NCBI RefSeq assembly: GCF_001665575.1
Contig: NZ_LZSU01000051.1
Coordinates: 186,001 to 250,000 of the forward strand
DNA from: Mycobacterium sp. 852013-51886_SCH5428379
GTDB lineage: Bacteria; Actinomycetota; Actinomycetes; Mycobacteriales; Mycobacteriaceae
Length of the DNA stretch: 64,000 nucleotides
Direction of reading: 5' to 3'
A program made the translations under genes and the position numbers. The first letter of the stretch is position 1, and every line of letters begins with the position of its first letter. Positions 1-8,603 of the stretch are shown here, in pieces. A model generated the notes under the pieces. The model worked only from the letters and a program-made list of their open reading frames with translations. It did no database searches and was not told the DNA's origin.

Positions 1-1
1 C

Positions 2-709
2 ATCTTGGGAGTCGCAGTCGCCGGCGCCGCTGTGTTCTGGGGGCTGACTCTTGTCGCCAGAGGCGATTTCCTCTCGGCACTTGTCTTTATGGGCTTCGCC
101 GTCGCGATGGTGCTCGCACTCGCGCTGGCGGTGATAACCATGCGCGGTTGGATCACTCCTCGCGCGTCGTTTTCGGCGGCTGGTATCAAGCTCGAGATGG
201 CGCGTTCTGTCACCTGGCTCGGTTGCGCCGCGGCCATGATCATTTTGCCGAGCTGCGGTGTTGGCGCTGCCCTTGCCATGATGGGTGACTTGGACCTGCC
301 TCTGCAGAGCGACCGCCCGCAAGGATTCATCGCTGCGCTGATGGGCGTCGCAGCGCTGGGCGCCCTGACGATCCTGAGCGCCGTCATCACCCGGGGTGGT
401 CTAGGCAGCGTTCTGCTCACCCGCAAGGTGTTGACGATCACCGAGCGGCGCCGCACGCGGGAGGCCCGGTGGACCGAGGTTCGCAAGATCTCCGACGACG
501 GTGGGGGCAACCGACGTCAGAACCCGATCCAAATCGAATTGACCGACGGCACGATCCTGCACCTCGACGGGGCTACCTCTTACACGCCGAAGGGGGCGGC
601 GCTCTACTGGATGGTCCGGCACTACTGGAAGCATCCCGAGCACCGGGCCGAGTTGACCGATGAGCGTGCGCTCGCCAGGTTCCACCGTGGCGACTTCGAC
701 ACCGCATGA
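2..709 (+). CDS. Membrane protein with C-terminal cytoplasmic domain, 5' end probably outside window
   Basis: The reading frame is open from base 2; the first usable start is a TTG at base 5, so the true N-terminus is probably upstream of the window. The protein has about four hydrophobic segments in the first 140 residues, then a soluble tail of about 95 residues rich in charged residues. The alternating beta-strand character of that tail recalls bacterial PH-like domains, but I cannot confirm this. No enzyme motif is visible and the function is unknown. A strong hairpin follows the stop codon. Confidence 0.6.
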   Translation: MLGVAVAGAAVFWGLTLVARGDFLSALVFMGFAVAMVLALALAVITMRGWITPRASFSAAGIKLEMARSVTWLGCAAAMIILPSCGVGAALAMMGDLDLPLQSDRPQGFIAALMGVAALGALTILSAVITRGGLGSVLLTRKVLTITERRRTREARWTEVRKISDDGGGNRRQNPIQIELTDGTILHLDGATSYTPKGAALYWMVRHYWKHPEHRAELTDERALARFHRGDFDTA

Positions 710-721
710 GCTCGGGCTGGC

Positions 722-780
722 GCGAAACAGCATTCCCGGTTGCCAAGCACGCGGCTTCGCAACCGGGAATGCTATTTCGC
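722..780. terminator. Long-stem hairpin after the first gene
   Basis: Arms 722-743 and 759-780 are 22 bases each and complementary except at one position, around a 15-base loop. It sits 12 bases after the stop at 709 and just before the next start at 801. There is no T-run, as is usual for mycobacterial intrinsic terminators. It would work in either direction. Confidence 0.7.
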
Positions 781-800
781 GAGAGGGGTAACCACAGCGC

Positions 801-1625
801 GTGAGGCAGGTCCGGCATGCGCATTTCATCCTCCGCCTGACCCGTCATGACGGTCTGCGGTTCTCCGCACGCATGGGTTATGCCGTCAGCGGCAGCCTGC
901 ACCTGATCGTCGCCTACCTCATCGTGCGGATCGCGCTCGGCGCCCGCGGCACCCACGCCGATCCGTCCGGGGCGCTGGAGACGGTCGCGGAGACCAGGGG
1001 CGGCGTCGTCGCATTGTGGATCGTGGTGGTCGCCCTCGTCCCCCTCATGCTCTGGCGGCTGGCCGAGGCGCTGGTCGGATTGCATCCGGCTGAGGGCCAT
1101 CAGCCGCATCTCAACGACGACCATCGCCCAGGCAACCGCCTCAAGGCGCTGGGTCTGATGTTCATCTACTGCGGTATCGGTTACACCGCGCTGCGCTACG
1201 CCCTGGGCAGCGGATCGGAAAGCCGCGAGGAGACCGCGGGAATCACCGCCCGGATGATGCAGAACGGATGGGGCCGCATGGCGCTGATCCTCGGCGGCGC
1301 GGCGGTCGCCGGCATCGGCGCCTACTTCGCCTTCAAGGGCGCGTCGCGACGTTTTCGCACCGACCTGACCGACCCCGTCGGCCCGATCATCACCGGCCTA
1401 GGCTTCTTCGGCTACTTCGCCGAGGGACTCGTCCTCAGCATCGCGGGGCTGATGGCGATCGTGGCGGTCGTCGAGGTGGATCCGTCGAAGGCCACCGGTA
1501 TCGACGCGGCGGTGAAGGCCGTCGGCGCGACCCAACCCGGACTGATCCTGCTGATCTTCGCCGCGGCGGGTTTCGCGTCCTACGGTCTGTACAGCCTCAC
1601 ACTGACTCGCTTTGCGCGGATGTGA
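801..1625 (+). CDS. DUF1206 family membrane protein
   Basis: A 274-residue polytopic protein with about six transmembrane segments, arranged as repeated pairs that each begin with a short R-x-G-(Y/F) type motif (for example RMGYAVSG near residue 25). This is the layout of DUF1206 proteins, widespread in actinobacteria and of unknown role. The start is GTG with a purine-rich GAGAGGGG 12 bases upstream. The 3' end overlaps the convergent HNH gene by 29 bases. Family assignment is from recognition of the repeat pattern; biochemical function is unknown. Confidence 0.75.
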   Translation: MRQVRHAHFILRLTRHDGLRFSARMGYAVSGSLHLIVAYLIVRIALGARGTHADPSGALETVAETRGGVVALWIVVVALVPLMLWRLAEALVGLHPAEGHQPHLNDDHRPGNRLKALGLMFIYCGIGYTALRYALGSGSESREETAGITARMMQNGWGRMALILGGAAVAGIGAYFAFKGASRRFRTDLTDPVGPIITGLGFFGYFAEGLVLSIAGLMAIVAVVEVDPSKATGIDAAVKAVGATQPGLILLIFAAAGFASYGLYSLTLTRFARM

Positions 1626-1959
1626 GCAGTTCCGCGCGCACCCGCACGAACTGCTCGAGGAATGCGCGCTCGTCGAGCCTCTTGCGACGCAGCCAGCCGG
1701 TGACCTCGTCGTTGCACTTGCTCGCATTGCACGCCGCGCACGCCGGCACCACGTTGTCGAGGGTGTACCGACCACCGCGCGAAATCGCCATCACACAGTC
1801 CCGTTGCAATGCAACACCCGTCGCGCCGCAGTACGCACAACCCGGCCAGGCCGCCTTGATCGCCGCCCACTGCGTCGGGGTGAGGTCGTTGACCACCGCC
1901 GCGACACGACGTTTACGTCTGCGGGCGGCTCGGGCCCGGCGGCTGTTGGGCGACGCCAT
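1597..1959 (-). CDS. HNH endonuclease domain protein
   Basis: A 120-residue protein with a very basic N-terminus (residues 1-18 mostly Arg, Lys and Ala) and a zinc-type HNH core. The core shows CAYCG near residue 42, then LDNVVPACAACN around residues 67-78 and a final NASK. These are the paired CxxC zinc ligands and the Asn position of small HNH nucleases. It stands alone, convergent with the DUF1206 gene and overlapping its end. With no phage genes nearby it is more likely a host house-keeping HNH protein than a homing nuclease. The DNA target is unknown. Confidence 0.8.
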   Translation of the reverse strand: MASPNSRRARAARRRKRRVAAVVNDLTPTQWAAIKAAWPGCAYCGATGVALQRDCVMAISRGGRYTLDNVVPACAACNASKCNDEVTGWLRRKRLDERAFLEQFVRVRAELLTSAQSESV

Positions 1960-2008
1960 GGCGTGAGCCTAAGCGAGCTGGACGAGAAAACCCGTCAGCA
2001 CACGACGG

Positions 2009-2413
2009 CTAGCGACGACCGCCACCGCCGCCACGTCCGCCGCGATTGCCGCCTCCGCCGCGGTTGCCGCCGGGCAGCGAATTGTCTGGTCGCAGACCCG
2101 GGCCGCTCGGTCCGCCGAGGTCACCGTCCGGACCGTCGACACCCAGGACGATGTCCAAGCCGTAGTCGTTGCAGTAGTAGTCGTACTCGCACGGATACGG
2201 GTACCACGGACCGCTCGATCCGCCGGTTGATCCGCCGCTCGATCCGCGGACATCACCCTGGGCGCATACGGTCACGCCCCCCGCGTCCGTGCATTCCGCC
2301 GACGCCACGGGAGTCGAGATTATCACGATGATCGGCAGTGCAAGGACTGCCGCTCCGGCGTGCCATTGTCGATATCTGCGCACGAAGACGAATTCCGCCT
2401 TCCGGTCGATCAC
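2009..2413 (-). CDS. Secreted Cys- and Gly-rich protein, paralogue of the gene at 2831-3223
   Basis: A 134-residue protein with an N-terminal hydrophobic signal segment ending in VASA-E near residue 40, then CTDAGGVTVC, a WYPYPC segment with a further Cys (four cysteines in all), and a C-terminal tail dominated by Gly, Asn and Arg. The four-Cys core is shared with the protein encoded at 2831-3223. The GTG at 2413 has no clear ribosome site; a GTG at 2383 would give a shorter, more typical signal peptide. Function unknown; likely exported to the envelope. Confidence 0.6.
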   Translation of the reverse strand: MIDRKAEFVFVRRYRQWHAGAAVLALPIIVIISTPVASAECTDAGGVTVCAQGDVRGSSGGSTGGSSGPWYPYPCEYDYYCNDYGLDIVLGVDGPDGDLGGPSGPGLRPDNSLPGGNRGGGGNRGGRGGGGGRR

Positions 2414-2437
2414 GAATTCGGCATCCCGTGCCGGAAA

Positions 2438-2779
2438 TCAGTTATTCGCACCGCACCTATTGCGGAAGTCCACCATCGGCTGCCGAATTCCTTGTAGGTC
2501 GGCTCGAACCTGTGGGTGCGCGTCCCCGTACTCGGTCACCCGCATCCGCACCTCCTCTTTGGGCAAACCCTTCAGCCCGGTGAAGAAGGCGTTCACTTCG
2601 GGATGGGTGAACAGGTAGGCCGACGTGGCCGCGGTGACGCCCGTTGCCACCCCCGACAGATCCGCGGCTGTGCAGTTGGGCGGAGGCGGTGGCGGCGGTT
2701 GGGCGGCGGCAGTGGCGGTGCCACCGAGTATCGCGGCACCGGCAGCTGCCACAGCGAGGAGGGCGCTCGGAATGGTCAT
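2438..2779 (-). CDS. Rv0203-type secreted hemophore-like protein
   Basis: A 113-residue exported protein: signal peptide (about residues 1-26), a run of seven prolines, then a small helical domain containing NCTAADLSGVATG and ending in a conserved Cys (NRCGANN). This matches the mycobacterial heme-binding family represented by M. tuberculosis Rv0203, which carries heme to MmpL3/MmpL11. The two cysteines probably form a disulfide. The start is well supported by AAGGAGTGAC directly upstream of ATG. It lies between two paralogous Cys-rich secreted proteins on the same strand. Heme binding is inferred from family membership. Confidence 0.75.
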   Translation of the reverse strand: MTIPSALLAVAAAGAAILGGTATAAAQPPPPPPPNCTAADLSGVATGVTAATSAYLFTHPEVNAFFTGLKGLPKEEVRMRVTEYGDAHPQVRADLQGIRQPMVDFRNRCGANN

Positions 2780-2830
2780 GTCACTCCTTATGAACAGGTC
2801 GGGACGGATGTCGCTGGTCGACGCGAGCAG

Positions 2831-3223
2831 TCAGCCGCCTACGCCCGCTCCGCCGCCCGGCCGGTTGGGTCGGTCGGGGCGATCCGGGCGGTCACCTGGC
2901 CGCCCAGGCAGCCCGATGTCGGGGCGGTCGGGGTTGACCGGCGGCGGAATGTCGACGTCGGGGTCGGAGTCGTAGTCGAAGACCGAAACGCCGTCGTCGC
3001 AGAGGAAGTCGTCGGCGCACGGGTACGGGTACCAGATGTCGATTCCTGGATCGGATTCGGAGTCGGAGTCGGAGCCTGCGTACCGGATTTCGCTCTGGCA
3101 CATGGTCAGTCCACCGGCATCGGTGCAATCGGCCGACGCCTGTGGAGCGCCGAATAGCGAGCCCAAGGGCAGGAACGAAAGTGCCGTCGCGGTGAAAATC
3201 GCACGGCGCCGCAATCCGTTCAT
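2831..3223 (-). CDS. Secreted Cys-rich, Asp/Pro-rich protein, paralogue of the gene at 2009-2413
   Basis: About 130 residues. Signal peptide ends near ASA-D, followed by CTDAGGLTMC, a Ser-Asp repeat stretch, WYPYPC, and a tail of D-R-P and G-R-P repeats. The CTDAGGxTxC and WYPYPC elements with four cysteines are shared with the neighbour at 2009-2413. The ATG at 3223 is preferred over 3229 because GAGAGG ends one base before 3229 but is properly spaced for 3223. The tail differs completely between the two paralogues, so the Cys core is the conserved unit. Function unknown. Confidence 0.65.
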   Translation of the reverse strand: MNGLRRRAIFTATALSFLPLGSLFGAPQASADCTDAGGLTMCQSEIRYAGSDSDSESDPGIDIWYPYPCADDFLCDDGVSVFDYDSDPDVDIPPPVNPDRPDIGLPGRPGDRPDRPDRPNRPGGGAGVGG

Positions 3224-3398
3224 GGCCATACCTCTCCACTGAAGAGACCACCTTCAGGGGATGTTATGCCCGGATTTCGTTCTCGCAGAGAAATTCGCAA
3301 AACAGCGTCGAATTCTCTGACGACGAGGGTGCGCGAACTGCCGCCGATCAGCGGCGTGTCGCGTGCAGACCCGCACGCTCGCGGAAATAGGGGAGCGG

Positions 3399-5984
3399 CT
3401 ACCCGGCGTCGAACTCGCGTGCCCGCAGGGAACGCTCCACCCCCGCGCGACCCTCGAGCACCAGGCGGCGCAACGCGGGCGGGACGTCACCGTCGAGGAA
3501 CCGGCCGGCGGCGGCCAACCCCTCGGCGCTGATATCCCATGACGGATAGAGCCCGATCACGACTGTCTGCGCGACCTCGCTGGACCGGCGCTCCCAGAGC
3601 GACGCGATCGACGAGAAGTACTTCTCGGTGAACGGCGCCAGCAGCGGCTGCTGACCGGCCTGCACGAACCCACCGACGATCGCGCGGGTGGTGATGTTGG
3701 CCAGCGTGTCGTCCTCGACCACCCGCTCCCAGGCGGCGTCCTTGACCGCCTGCTGCGGACGTGCCGCCGACGCGGCCGCGGCGTGCCGTCTACCCGCCGC
3801 GGTCGGATCGTTCTGCGCCTCCGCGTCGATGAATGGCGTCTCCGGGCCGTCGGCGTCGATGTCACCGCTGGCGGCCAGCGCGGTCACGATGCGCCAGCGC
3901 AGATCGGTGTCGATGACAAGACCCGGCAGATTCGCCTCGGCCGGTTCGTTGTCCAGCAGCGTGGACAGCACGGCGACGTGGTTGCGCGACAACACCGAAT
4001 TGCACAGCGCGTTGACGAACGCGAGCTGATGGTCGGACCCCGGCGCGGCGTCGCCGGCCAGTTCCAGCAGCCGGTCGGCGAACGCCGGCCAGCCGTTCTC
4101 GGCCGCCCACTGCGGTTCGGCGTAGGAGTTCAGCGCGGTCTGCGCCTGCAGCAGCAGCCGCTGCGCGACGCCGACCTCGGTCTCGGCGTGGATGCCGCTC
4201 ATCACCAGGGCCACGAAGTCGCGGGCCTTGAGTTCGGCCTCGCGGGTCATCTCCCAGGCCGCCGACCACGCCAACGTGCGGGGGAGCGGTTCGGCGATGT
4301 CGGCGATGCGGGTGAGCACCGTCTGCAGCGAGTCGGGGTCCAGCCGCAGCGAGCAGTAGGTCAGATCGTCGTCGTTGACGAGCACCAGCTTGCCGCGCGG
4401 AACACCCTGCAGGGCAGGTACTTCCGTGACATCGCCCTCGACGTCGAGCTCCTCGCGGTGTACCCGGACGAGCTTGCCGGTGGTGGCGTCCTCGTCGTAG
4501 ACGCCGACGGCCAGCCGGTGCACCCGCGTCTCGCCGGCACCCGGCGCGGCACCACTCTGGGTGATCGCGAACCGGCTGAACTTCCCGTCGCCGTCGACGT
4601 CGAAATCGGCGCGCAGCGTGTTGAGCCCTGTGGTCTTGAGCCACTGGCGGCCCCACCCGGAAAGGTCACGGCCCGAAGACTTCTCGAGCGCGCCGAGCAG
4701 ATCGCCGAACGTCGCGTTCGCATAGGCGTGGTCGCGGAAGTAGTCGCGCAGACCGGCGAGGAACGGTTCCTTGCCGACGTACGCCACCAGCTGCTTGAGC
4801 ACGCTCGCGCCCTTGGCGTAGGTGATGCCGTCGAAGTTCACCTCGACCGCGTGCAGATCGGGGATGTCCGCGGCGACCGGATGCGTAGACGGCAGCTGAT
4901 CCTGCCGGTACGCCCAGGACTTCTCGACGTTGGCGAACGTCGTCCACGCCTCGGTGTACTCGGTGGCCTCCGCCTGGCACAGCACCGAGGCGAACGTCGC
5001 GAAGGACTCGTTGAGCCACAGGTCATCCCACCACTGCATGGTGACCAGGTCACCGAACCACATGTGCGCCATCTCGTGCAGCACGGTCTCCGCGCGGCGC
5101 TCGTAGGAGGCACGGGTGACCTTGCTGCGGAAGACGTAGTCCTCGAGGAACGTCACCGCGCCGGCGTTCTCCATCGCGCCCGCGTTGAACTCCGGCACGA
5201 ACAGCTGGTCGTACTTGCCGAACGCGTACGGCACCCCGAAGTTGTTGTGATAGAAGCCGAATCCCTGCTTGGTCTCGGTAAACAACCGCTCGGCGTCCAT
5301 GAACTCCGCCAGCGACTTGCGGCAGAACAATCCGAGCGGGATCTCGCCGTGCTCGTCGCGGTACAGGTCGTCCCACCGGGCGTACGGTCCGGCGATCAAG
5401 GCGACCAGATACGTGCTCATCTTGGGGGTGGTCACGAAGACATGGGTCTTGCTCGTGCCCTCGTCCCGCGTGCCCTCGAGTGCGCCGTTGGACACCACCT
5501 CCCAGTGCGCGGGGGCGGTCACCGTGACGTCGAAGGTGGCCTTGAGGTCGGGCTGGTCGAAGCAGGCGAACATCCGCTTCGCGTCGGCGGTCTCGAACTG
5601 CGAGTACAGGTACACCTCGCCGTCGACCGGATCCTCGAACCGGTGCAGCCCCTCCCCGGTGTTCGAGTAGCGGCAGGCCGCGTCGACAACGAGCACGTTG
5701 CGTTCGGCGAGCCCCTGCAGCGGGATACCGGTCGACTCGTCGTACCCCGAGACGTCGATGTCGCGGCCGTTGAGCGTGGCCGCACGGATGGCGTCGGCGG
5801 CGATGTCGATGTAGCTGTCCGCACCGGGCAGCGCGGCGAACTCGACGGTCGTCACCGACCGGAACGTCGTCTCACCCGGCCCTCCGGACCCGTCGGTGAG
5901 ATCCAGCTCGATGGCGTAGTTGTCGACGGTGATCAGCGCCGCGCGCTCGACGGCCTGGTCGCGGGTCAGATTGGGAAGGGCCAC
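3399..5984 (-). CDS. pepN: Aminopeptidase N (M1 family zinc metallopeptidase)
   Basis: An 861-residue cytosolic aminopeptidase that removes N-terminal residues from peptides. The exopeptidase motif GAMEN lies near residue 268, the zinc motif HEMAH near 301, and the third zinc ligand in NESFATF about 20 residues later. The C-terminal ERAP1-like domain is complete. The length equals the M. tuberculosis protein as I remember it. The frame stays open far upstream, but the start chosen is the GTG at 5984, because homologues begin with ALPNLTRDQA and a -10 box lies 8 bases before it. It is divergent from the DsbA-like gene, the same arrangement as Rv2467/Rv2466c. Confidence 0.95.
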   Translation of the reverse strand: MALPNLTRDQAVERAALITVDNYAIELDLTDGSGGPGETTFRSVTTVEFAALPGADSYIDIAADAIRAATLNGRDIDVSGYDESTGIPLQGLAERNVLVVDAACRYSNTGEGLHRFEDPVDGEVYLYSQFETADAKRMFACFDQPDLKATFDVTVTAPAHWEVVSNGALEGTRDEGTSKTHVFVTTPKMSTYLVALIAGPYARWDDLYRDEHGEIPLGLFCRKSLAEFMDAERLFTETKQGFGFYHNNFGVPYAFGKYDQLFVPEFNAGAMENAGAVTFLEDYVFRSKVTRASYERRAETVLHEMAHMWFGDLVTMQWWDDLWLNESFATFASVLCQAEATEYTEAWTTFANVEKSWAYRQDQLPSTHPVAADIPDLHAVEVNFDGITYAKGASVLKQLVAYVGKEPFLAGLRDYFRDHAYANATFGDLLGALEKSSGRDLSGWGRQWLKTTGLNTLRADFDVDGDGKFSRFAITQSGAAPGAGETRVHRLAVGVYDEDATTGKLVRVHREELDVEGDVTEVPALQGVPRGKLVLVNDDDLTYCSLRLDPDSLQTVLTRIADIAEPLPRTLAWSAAWEMTREAELKARDFVALVMSGIHAETEVGVAQRLLLQAQTALNSYAEPQWAAENGWPAFADRLLELAGDAAPGSDHQLAFVNALCNSVLSRNHVAVLSTLLDNEPAEANLPGLVIDTDLRWRIVTALAASGDIDADGPETPFIDAEAQNDPTAAGRRHAAAASAARPQQAVKDAAWERVVEDDTLANITTRAIVGGFVQAGQQPLLAPFTEKYFSSIASLWERRSSEVAQTVVIGLYPSWDISAEGLAAAGRFLDGDVPPALRRLVLEGRAGVERSLRAREFDAG

Positions 5985-5992
5985 GCCCGTCA

Positions 5993-5998
5993 ACCCTA
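5993..5998 (-). promoter_or_regulatory. -10 box TAGGGT of leaderless pepN
   Basis: TAGGGT on the minus strand ends 8 bases before the GTG of pepN. It fits the TANNNT consensus and a leaderless transcript. No Shine-Dalgarno sequence precedes this start. Confidence 0.45.
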
Positions 5999-6089
5999 GA
6001 CGCACATCGGGAACATAGGGCGGCTGCGCCCGGTTGTGCTGCACGGATTCCTGTCCACCGTTCGATGTCACGACGAAAGGACCCCGCAA

Positions 6090-6710
6090 ATGGCCGAGAA
6101 GTCCCGAGCCGATTTCTGGTTCGATCCGCTGTGCCCCTGGTGCTGGATCACCTCCCGCTGGATCCTCGAGGTCGAGAAGGTCCGCGACATCGACGTCAAC
6201 TTCCGGGTGATGAGCCTCGCGGTGCTCAACGAGGGCCGCGACCTGCCCGAGGAGTACCTCGAGATGATGAAGACGGCGTGGGGTCCGGTGCGGGTCGCGA
6301 TCGCCGCCGAGCAGGCCAAGGGCCGCGAGGTGCTCGCGCCGCTCTACACGGCGATGGGCACCCGCATCCACAACCAGGGCTATCGCGATTCCGATCCGGA
6401 TTTCTCCCGGGTGATCGCCGAGTCGCTCGCCGAGGTGGGGTTGCCGGCCGAACTCGCCGCGGCCGCCACCTCGACCGAGTACGACGAGGCGCTGCGGGCC
6501 AGCCACCACGAGGGAATGGACGCGGTCGGGGAGGACGTCGGCACACCGACCATCCACGTCAACGGGGTCGCGTTCTTCGGGCCGGTGCTGTCGCGCATCC
6601 CTCGGGGCGAGGAGGCGGGCAAGCTGTGGGACGCCTCGGTCATTTTCGCGTCGTATCCGCACTTCTGGGAGCTCAAGCGGTCCCGCACGGAGAGCCCGAC
6701 CTTCGACTGA
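6090..6710 (+). CDS. DsbA-family oxidoreductase, mycothiol-dependent nitroreductase type
   Basis: A 206-residue thioredoxin-fold protein with the active-site motif CPWC at residues 15-18, inserted helical domain, and cis-Pro loop region GTPTIHVNG near residue 152. It corresponds to M. tuberculosis Rv2466c, a mycothiol-dependent reductase active in oxidative-stress defence that activates nitro prodrugs. The ATG at 6090 is chosen because GAAAGG lies 10 bases upstream; the longer open frame from 6036 has no homologous sequence. It is divergent from pepN. The mycothiol link is from the family, not visible here. Confidence 0.9.
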   Translation: MAEKSRADFWFDPLCPWCWITSRWILEVEKVRDIDVNFRVMSLAVLNEGRDLPEEYLEMMKTAWGPVRVAIAAEQAKGREVLAPLYTAMGTRIHNQGYRDSDPDFSRVIAESLAEVGLPAELAAAATSTEYDEALRASHHEGMDAVGEDVGTPTIHVNGVAFFGPVLSRIPRGEEAGKLWDASVIFASYPHFWELKRSRTESPTFD

Positions 6711-6796
6711 CCGCGCCGAACGTCGTCGATACCGGGGCCGAATCTCCGATCACCGGGTACAAAGGGGGCCACGTTCCCCTCTGACCCGGAGACGAG

Positions 6797-8593
6797 ATGT
6801 CTGCTGATACCAAGACCGCCGCCGCGAACGTCGCGACCATGTTCTTCGAGCGCGTCGAGAAATCGGCGCGCCGCGAGGCGTTCCGCTACCTCGACGGCGG
6901 AAGCTGGACGTCGCTGAGCTGGCAGCAGGCTGCCGAGCAGGTGGAGGCGCTCGCGGCCGGGCTGCTCGCCCTGGGAATCGAACCCGAGCAGCGCATCGGG
7001 ATCGCCTCGAGTACCCGCTACGAATGGATTCTGGCCGACCTGGCGATCATGTGCGCCGGGGCCGCCACCACGACGGTGTACCCGACGACCAACGCCGAGG
7101 ACACCGCCTACATCCTCGGCGACTCCGAATCGCGGTTCGTCTTCGCCGAGGACGACGCCCAGCTGGAGAAGCTGCGCGAACGCCGTGACGAGCTCCCGGG
7201 CGTGGAGAAGGTCATCCTTTTCACCGGCAGCGGGGACGGCGACTGGGTCACCACCCTCGACGAGGTGATCGAGTCCGGCCGCGCCCATCTGCGCGAGCAC
7301 CCGTCCGATGTGCGGGACCGGTCCGCGGCCATCGGCGCCGACCAGCTGGCCACCCTGATCTACACGTCGGGCACGACCGGTAAGCCCAAGGGCGTGCGCC
7401 TGCCGCACCGCGCGTGGGTGTACGAGGGCGAGACCGTCGCCGGTTTCGGCATTCTCGACGAGAGTGACCTGCAGCTGCTCTGGCTTCCGCTTGCGCACGC
7501 CTTCGGCAAGGTGCTCATCTCGGCGCAGCTGGCGTGTGGCTTCGCCAGCGCGATCGACGGGCGCGTCGACAAGATCGTGGAGAACATGGGCGTCGTCAAA
7601 CCGACGTTCATGGGTGCCGCGCCGCGCATCTTCGAGAAAGCCCACGCCAAGGTCTCCACCCAGCAGAAGGGTGTGAAGGAGAAGCTGTTCAACGCCGCGT
7701 TCGCCGTCGGCCGCGACGTCAGCCGGCGCCGCCGCAACGGTGAGTCCGTGCCGCTGCCACTGCAGATCGCCCACGGGCTGTTCGACCGTCTGGTGTTCAG
7801 CAAGATCCGCGACGTCTTCGGCGGCCGGGTGCGGTTCATGATCTCCGGGTCGGCGCCGCTCAACGGCGAGATCGCCGAGTGGTTCCACGCCGCCGGTCTG
7901 TTGATCCTCGAGGGCTACGGACTCACCGAGACCGCGGCGGGCGCGTTCATCAACCGCCTGGACAACTACAAGCTCGGCACCGTCGGGCAGATCTTCGACG
8001 GATCCGAGGTGCGGCTCAGCGACAACGGTGAGGTGCAGATCAAGGGTCCGTGCGTGATGGACGGCTACCACAACCTGCCCGACAAGACGGCCGAGACGCT
8101 GACCGACGACGGGTGGCTGCGCACCGGTGACCGCGGCCAGCTCGACGACGAGGGCTTCCTGACGATCACCGGCCGGCTCAAGGAGCTGTTCAAGACCTCC
8201 GGCGGCAAATACGTTGCGCCCCCGGCGATCGAGGGCAAGTTCATGGCGCTGTGCCCGTACGCCGGTCACATGCTCGTGTTCGGGGAGTCCCGTAACTACT
8301 GCGTCGCGCTGATCACCCTTGATCCCGACGCGATCGCCGGCTGGGCCCAGGAGAACGGTCTCGGCGGCAAGTCCTACGGCGAGCTGGTGAAGTCCGAGGA
8401 GGTACGTGCGATGGTCGGCGAGCACGTCGACAAGCTCAACGCACAGCTCAACCGGTGGGAGACCATCAAGAAGTGGGAGCTGCTCGACCACGACCTCTCG
8501 ATCGAGAACGGCGAGCTGACACCGTCTCTGAAGGTGAAGCGCTCGGTGGTCGAGGATCAGCAGAAGCAGGTGCTCGACGCGTTCTACAAGTAA
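6797..8593 (+). CDS. Long-chain fatty-acid--CoA ligase (FadD15-like)
   Basis: A 598-residue AMP-forming acyl-CoA synthetase. The P-loop-like motif YTSGTTGKPKG lies near residues 189-199, the adenylate motif GYGLTETAAG near 373, and the C-terminal subdomain contains LRTGDRG and GRLKELFKTSGGKYV. It would activate long-chain fatty acids as acyl-AMP and then acyl-CoA. Length and motif spacing resemble M. tuberculosis FadD15. GGAGACGAG precedes the ATG. It is not part of the order I remember for M. tuberculosis here, so it is an insertion relative to that genome. Exact chain-length preference cannot be read. Confidence 0.88.
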   Translation: MSADTKTAAANVATMFFERVEKSARREAFRYLDGGSWTSLSWQQAAEQVEALAAGLLALGIEPEQRIGIASSTRYEWILADLAIMCAGAATTTVYPTTNAEDTAYILGDSESRFVFAEDDAQLEKLRERRDELPGVEKVILFTGSGDGDWVTTLDEVIESGRAHLREHPSDVRDRSAAIGADQLATLIYTSGTTGKPKGVRLPHRAWVYEGETVAGFGILDESDLQLLWLPLAHAFGKVLISAQLACGFASAIDGRVDKIVENMGVVKPTFMGAAPRIFEKAHAKVSTQQKGVKEKLFNAAFAVGRDVSRRRRNGESVPLPLQIAHGLFDRLVFSKIRDVFGGRVRFMISGSAPLNGEIAEWFHAAGLLILEGYGLTETAAGAFINRLDNYKLGTVGQIFDGSEVRLSDNGEVQIKGPCVMDGYHNLPDKTAETLTDDGWLRTGDRGQLDDEGFLTITGRLKELFKTSGGKYVAPPAIEGKFMALCPYAGHMLVFGESRNYCVALITLDPDAIAGWAQENGLGGKSYGELVKSEEVRAMVGEHVDKLNAQLNRWETIKKWELLDHDLSIENGELTPSLKVKRSVVEDQQKQVLDAFYK

Positions 8594-8603
8594 CGCATCG
8601 CCC

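Noticed and set aside
3783-5999. A 738-codon frame on the plus strand
   Set aside because: Antisense to pepN, which has its GAMEN and HExxH motifs.
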